Positions 63,693 to 64,000 of a stretch of 64,000 bases of DNA are shown here, one piece after another. Under the pieces are notes generated by a model. The model was not told the DNA's origin, made no database searches, and worked only from the letters and a program-made list of their open reading frames with translations. The first letter of the stretch is position 1. Each line of letters begins with the position of its first letter. Source of the DNA: IOR16 sp963521065 (GTDB lineage Bacteria; Bacillota; Clostridia; Peptostreptococcales; Anaerovoracaceae). The position numbers and the translations under genes are program-made. The DNA is taken from the NCBI GenBank assembly GCA_963521065.1, contig CAUQTI010000004.1:124001-188000 (forward strand), given 5' to 3'.

Positions 63693-64000
63693 TTATTTCA
63701 TATCTTGTACTGTGAATTGCACGGATTTTGCTCCTCTAAAATAATTCATCGTCGGATAGCCAACAACATCAATCATTTCTCCGATTTTTAAGTTTTCTTT
63801 ATACTCCGGCGCTTTTGAAAACAAAATGCAGTCACAGTGCGTTCCAGATAATGATACTGTTTTAAAACGAACGTGTTCTTTCTTTTCCCCCATATAACGA
63901 AGCTCTGTTATTAAAAGGTGCTCAATTAAAAATAAAGGCTTTTCATTATGGTGTCCATATGGTTCAAAGCATTCCAGCTGTTGAATAAAGCTCTCTGTCA
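63693..64000 (-). CDS. recJ: Single-stranded-DNA exonuclease RecJ, C-terminal part
   Basis: Open reading on the minus strand from the right edge to a stop at 63693, about 102 codons. It reads ESFIQQLECFEPYGHHNEKP (family pattern LxPFGxGNPxP, here divergent), then an OB-like domain HVRFKTVSLSGTHCDC and the closing FRGAKSVQFTVQDMK. This matches the C-terminal region of RecJ, a 5'-3' exonuclease in recombination and repair. The catalytic DHH part is outside the window. The next gene (S41 peptidase) starts 25 bp later. Confidence 0.85.
   Translation of the reverse strand, partial: TESFIQQLECFEPYGHHNEKPLFLIEHLLITELRYMGEKKEHVRFKTVSLSGTHCDCILFSKAPEYKENLKIGEMIDVVGYPTMNYFRGAKSVQFTVQDMK

Overview
The window looks like one contiguous stretch of a low-GC, anaerobic, motile Firmicute of class Clostridia. 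Evidence for this: A/T-rich intergenic DNA, strong Shine-Dalgarno sequences, near-consensus sigma-A promoters with 17-bp spacers, a T-box leader, a group B-like [FeFe] hydrogenase, a K+-type membrane pyrophosphatase, a B12-dependent ribonucleotide reductase and several methyl-accepting chemotaxis proteins (MCPs). The exact genus cannot be read from the sequence; an Anaerovoracaceae/Peptostreptococcales-like organism is a guess. I saw no rRNA, tRNA, CRISPR array, insertion sequence, prophage or integron.

Layout. 1-2964 (-): branched-chain amino acid ABC transporter (livM cut by the edge, livH, livJ). 3286-5313 (-): membrane pyrophosphatase. 5450-11613 (-): lower-glycolysis operon rpoN-gap-pgk-tpiA-eno followed by secG, without the cggR and phosphoglycerate mutase genes that often accompany it in clostridia. 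11742-13906 (-): Na/Pi cotransporter and trmL. 14065-15897 (+): homoserine dehydrogenase and a SEC-C protein. 16019-27129 (-): five tandem paralogous MCP genes with clear marks of duplication and gene conversion. 27455-28331 (-): nth and a small membrane-protein remnant. 28621-36911 (+): RND efflux pump with a TetR regulator, an NCS1 permease and a DEAD-box helicase. 37114-40561 (-): class II ribonucleotide reductase and a repeat protein of unknown role. 40831-44571 (+): aconitase, isocitrate dehydrogenase and a GntR regulator. 44637-48810 (-): membrane protein, PhoH-like ATPase and a sixth, divergent MCP. 49014-50762 (+): EAL-CBS-GGDEF cyclic-di-GMP protein. 50847-58610 (-): T-box-controlled type 2 ileS, recX, a phosphopantetheinyl transferase, an [FeFe] hydrogenase with a ferredoxin-like partner, and rsgA. 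58666-58846 (-): a structured small RNA candidate. 59109-61972 (-): P-type cation ATPase behind a yybP-ykoY (Mn2+) riboswitch. 62102-62404 (+): YerC/TrpR-like regulator. 62429-64000 (-): S41 peptidase and the 3' end of recJ.

How the parts work together. The core genes point to a fermentative anaerobe. Glycolysis makes ATP, PPi hydrolysis energises the membrane, an aconitase/isocitrate dehydrogenase arm can feed 2-oxoglutarate, and a soluble hydrogenase handles reducing equivalents. The sensory part is large: six dCache-type MCPs and a c-di-GMP enzyme beside the sixth. Regulation readable from sequence includes a T-box on ileS, an Mn2+ riboswitch with a mutually exclusive terminator on the P-type ATPase, overlapping divergent promoters at 61982-62032, and candidate operators for the TetR and GntR regulators.

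Most notable items: the exact 1,060-bp duplication inside two neighbouring MCP genes and the duplicated intergenic junction around it; the GIHH active-site variant in IleRS; the riboswitch/terminator/shared-promoter arrangement at the P-type ATPase; the four-repeat protein downstream of nrdJ; and the orphan structured RNA before rsgA.
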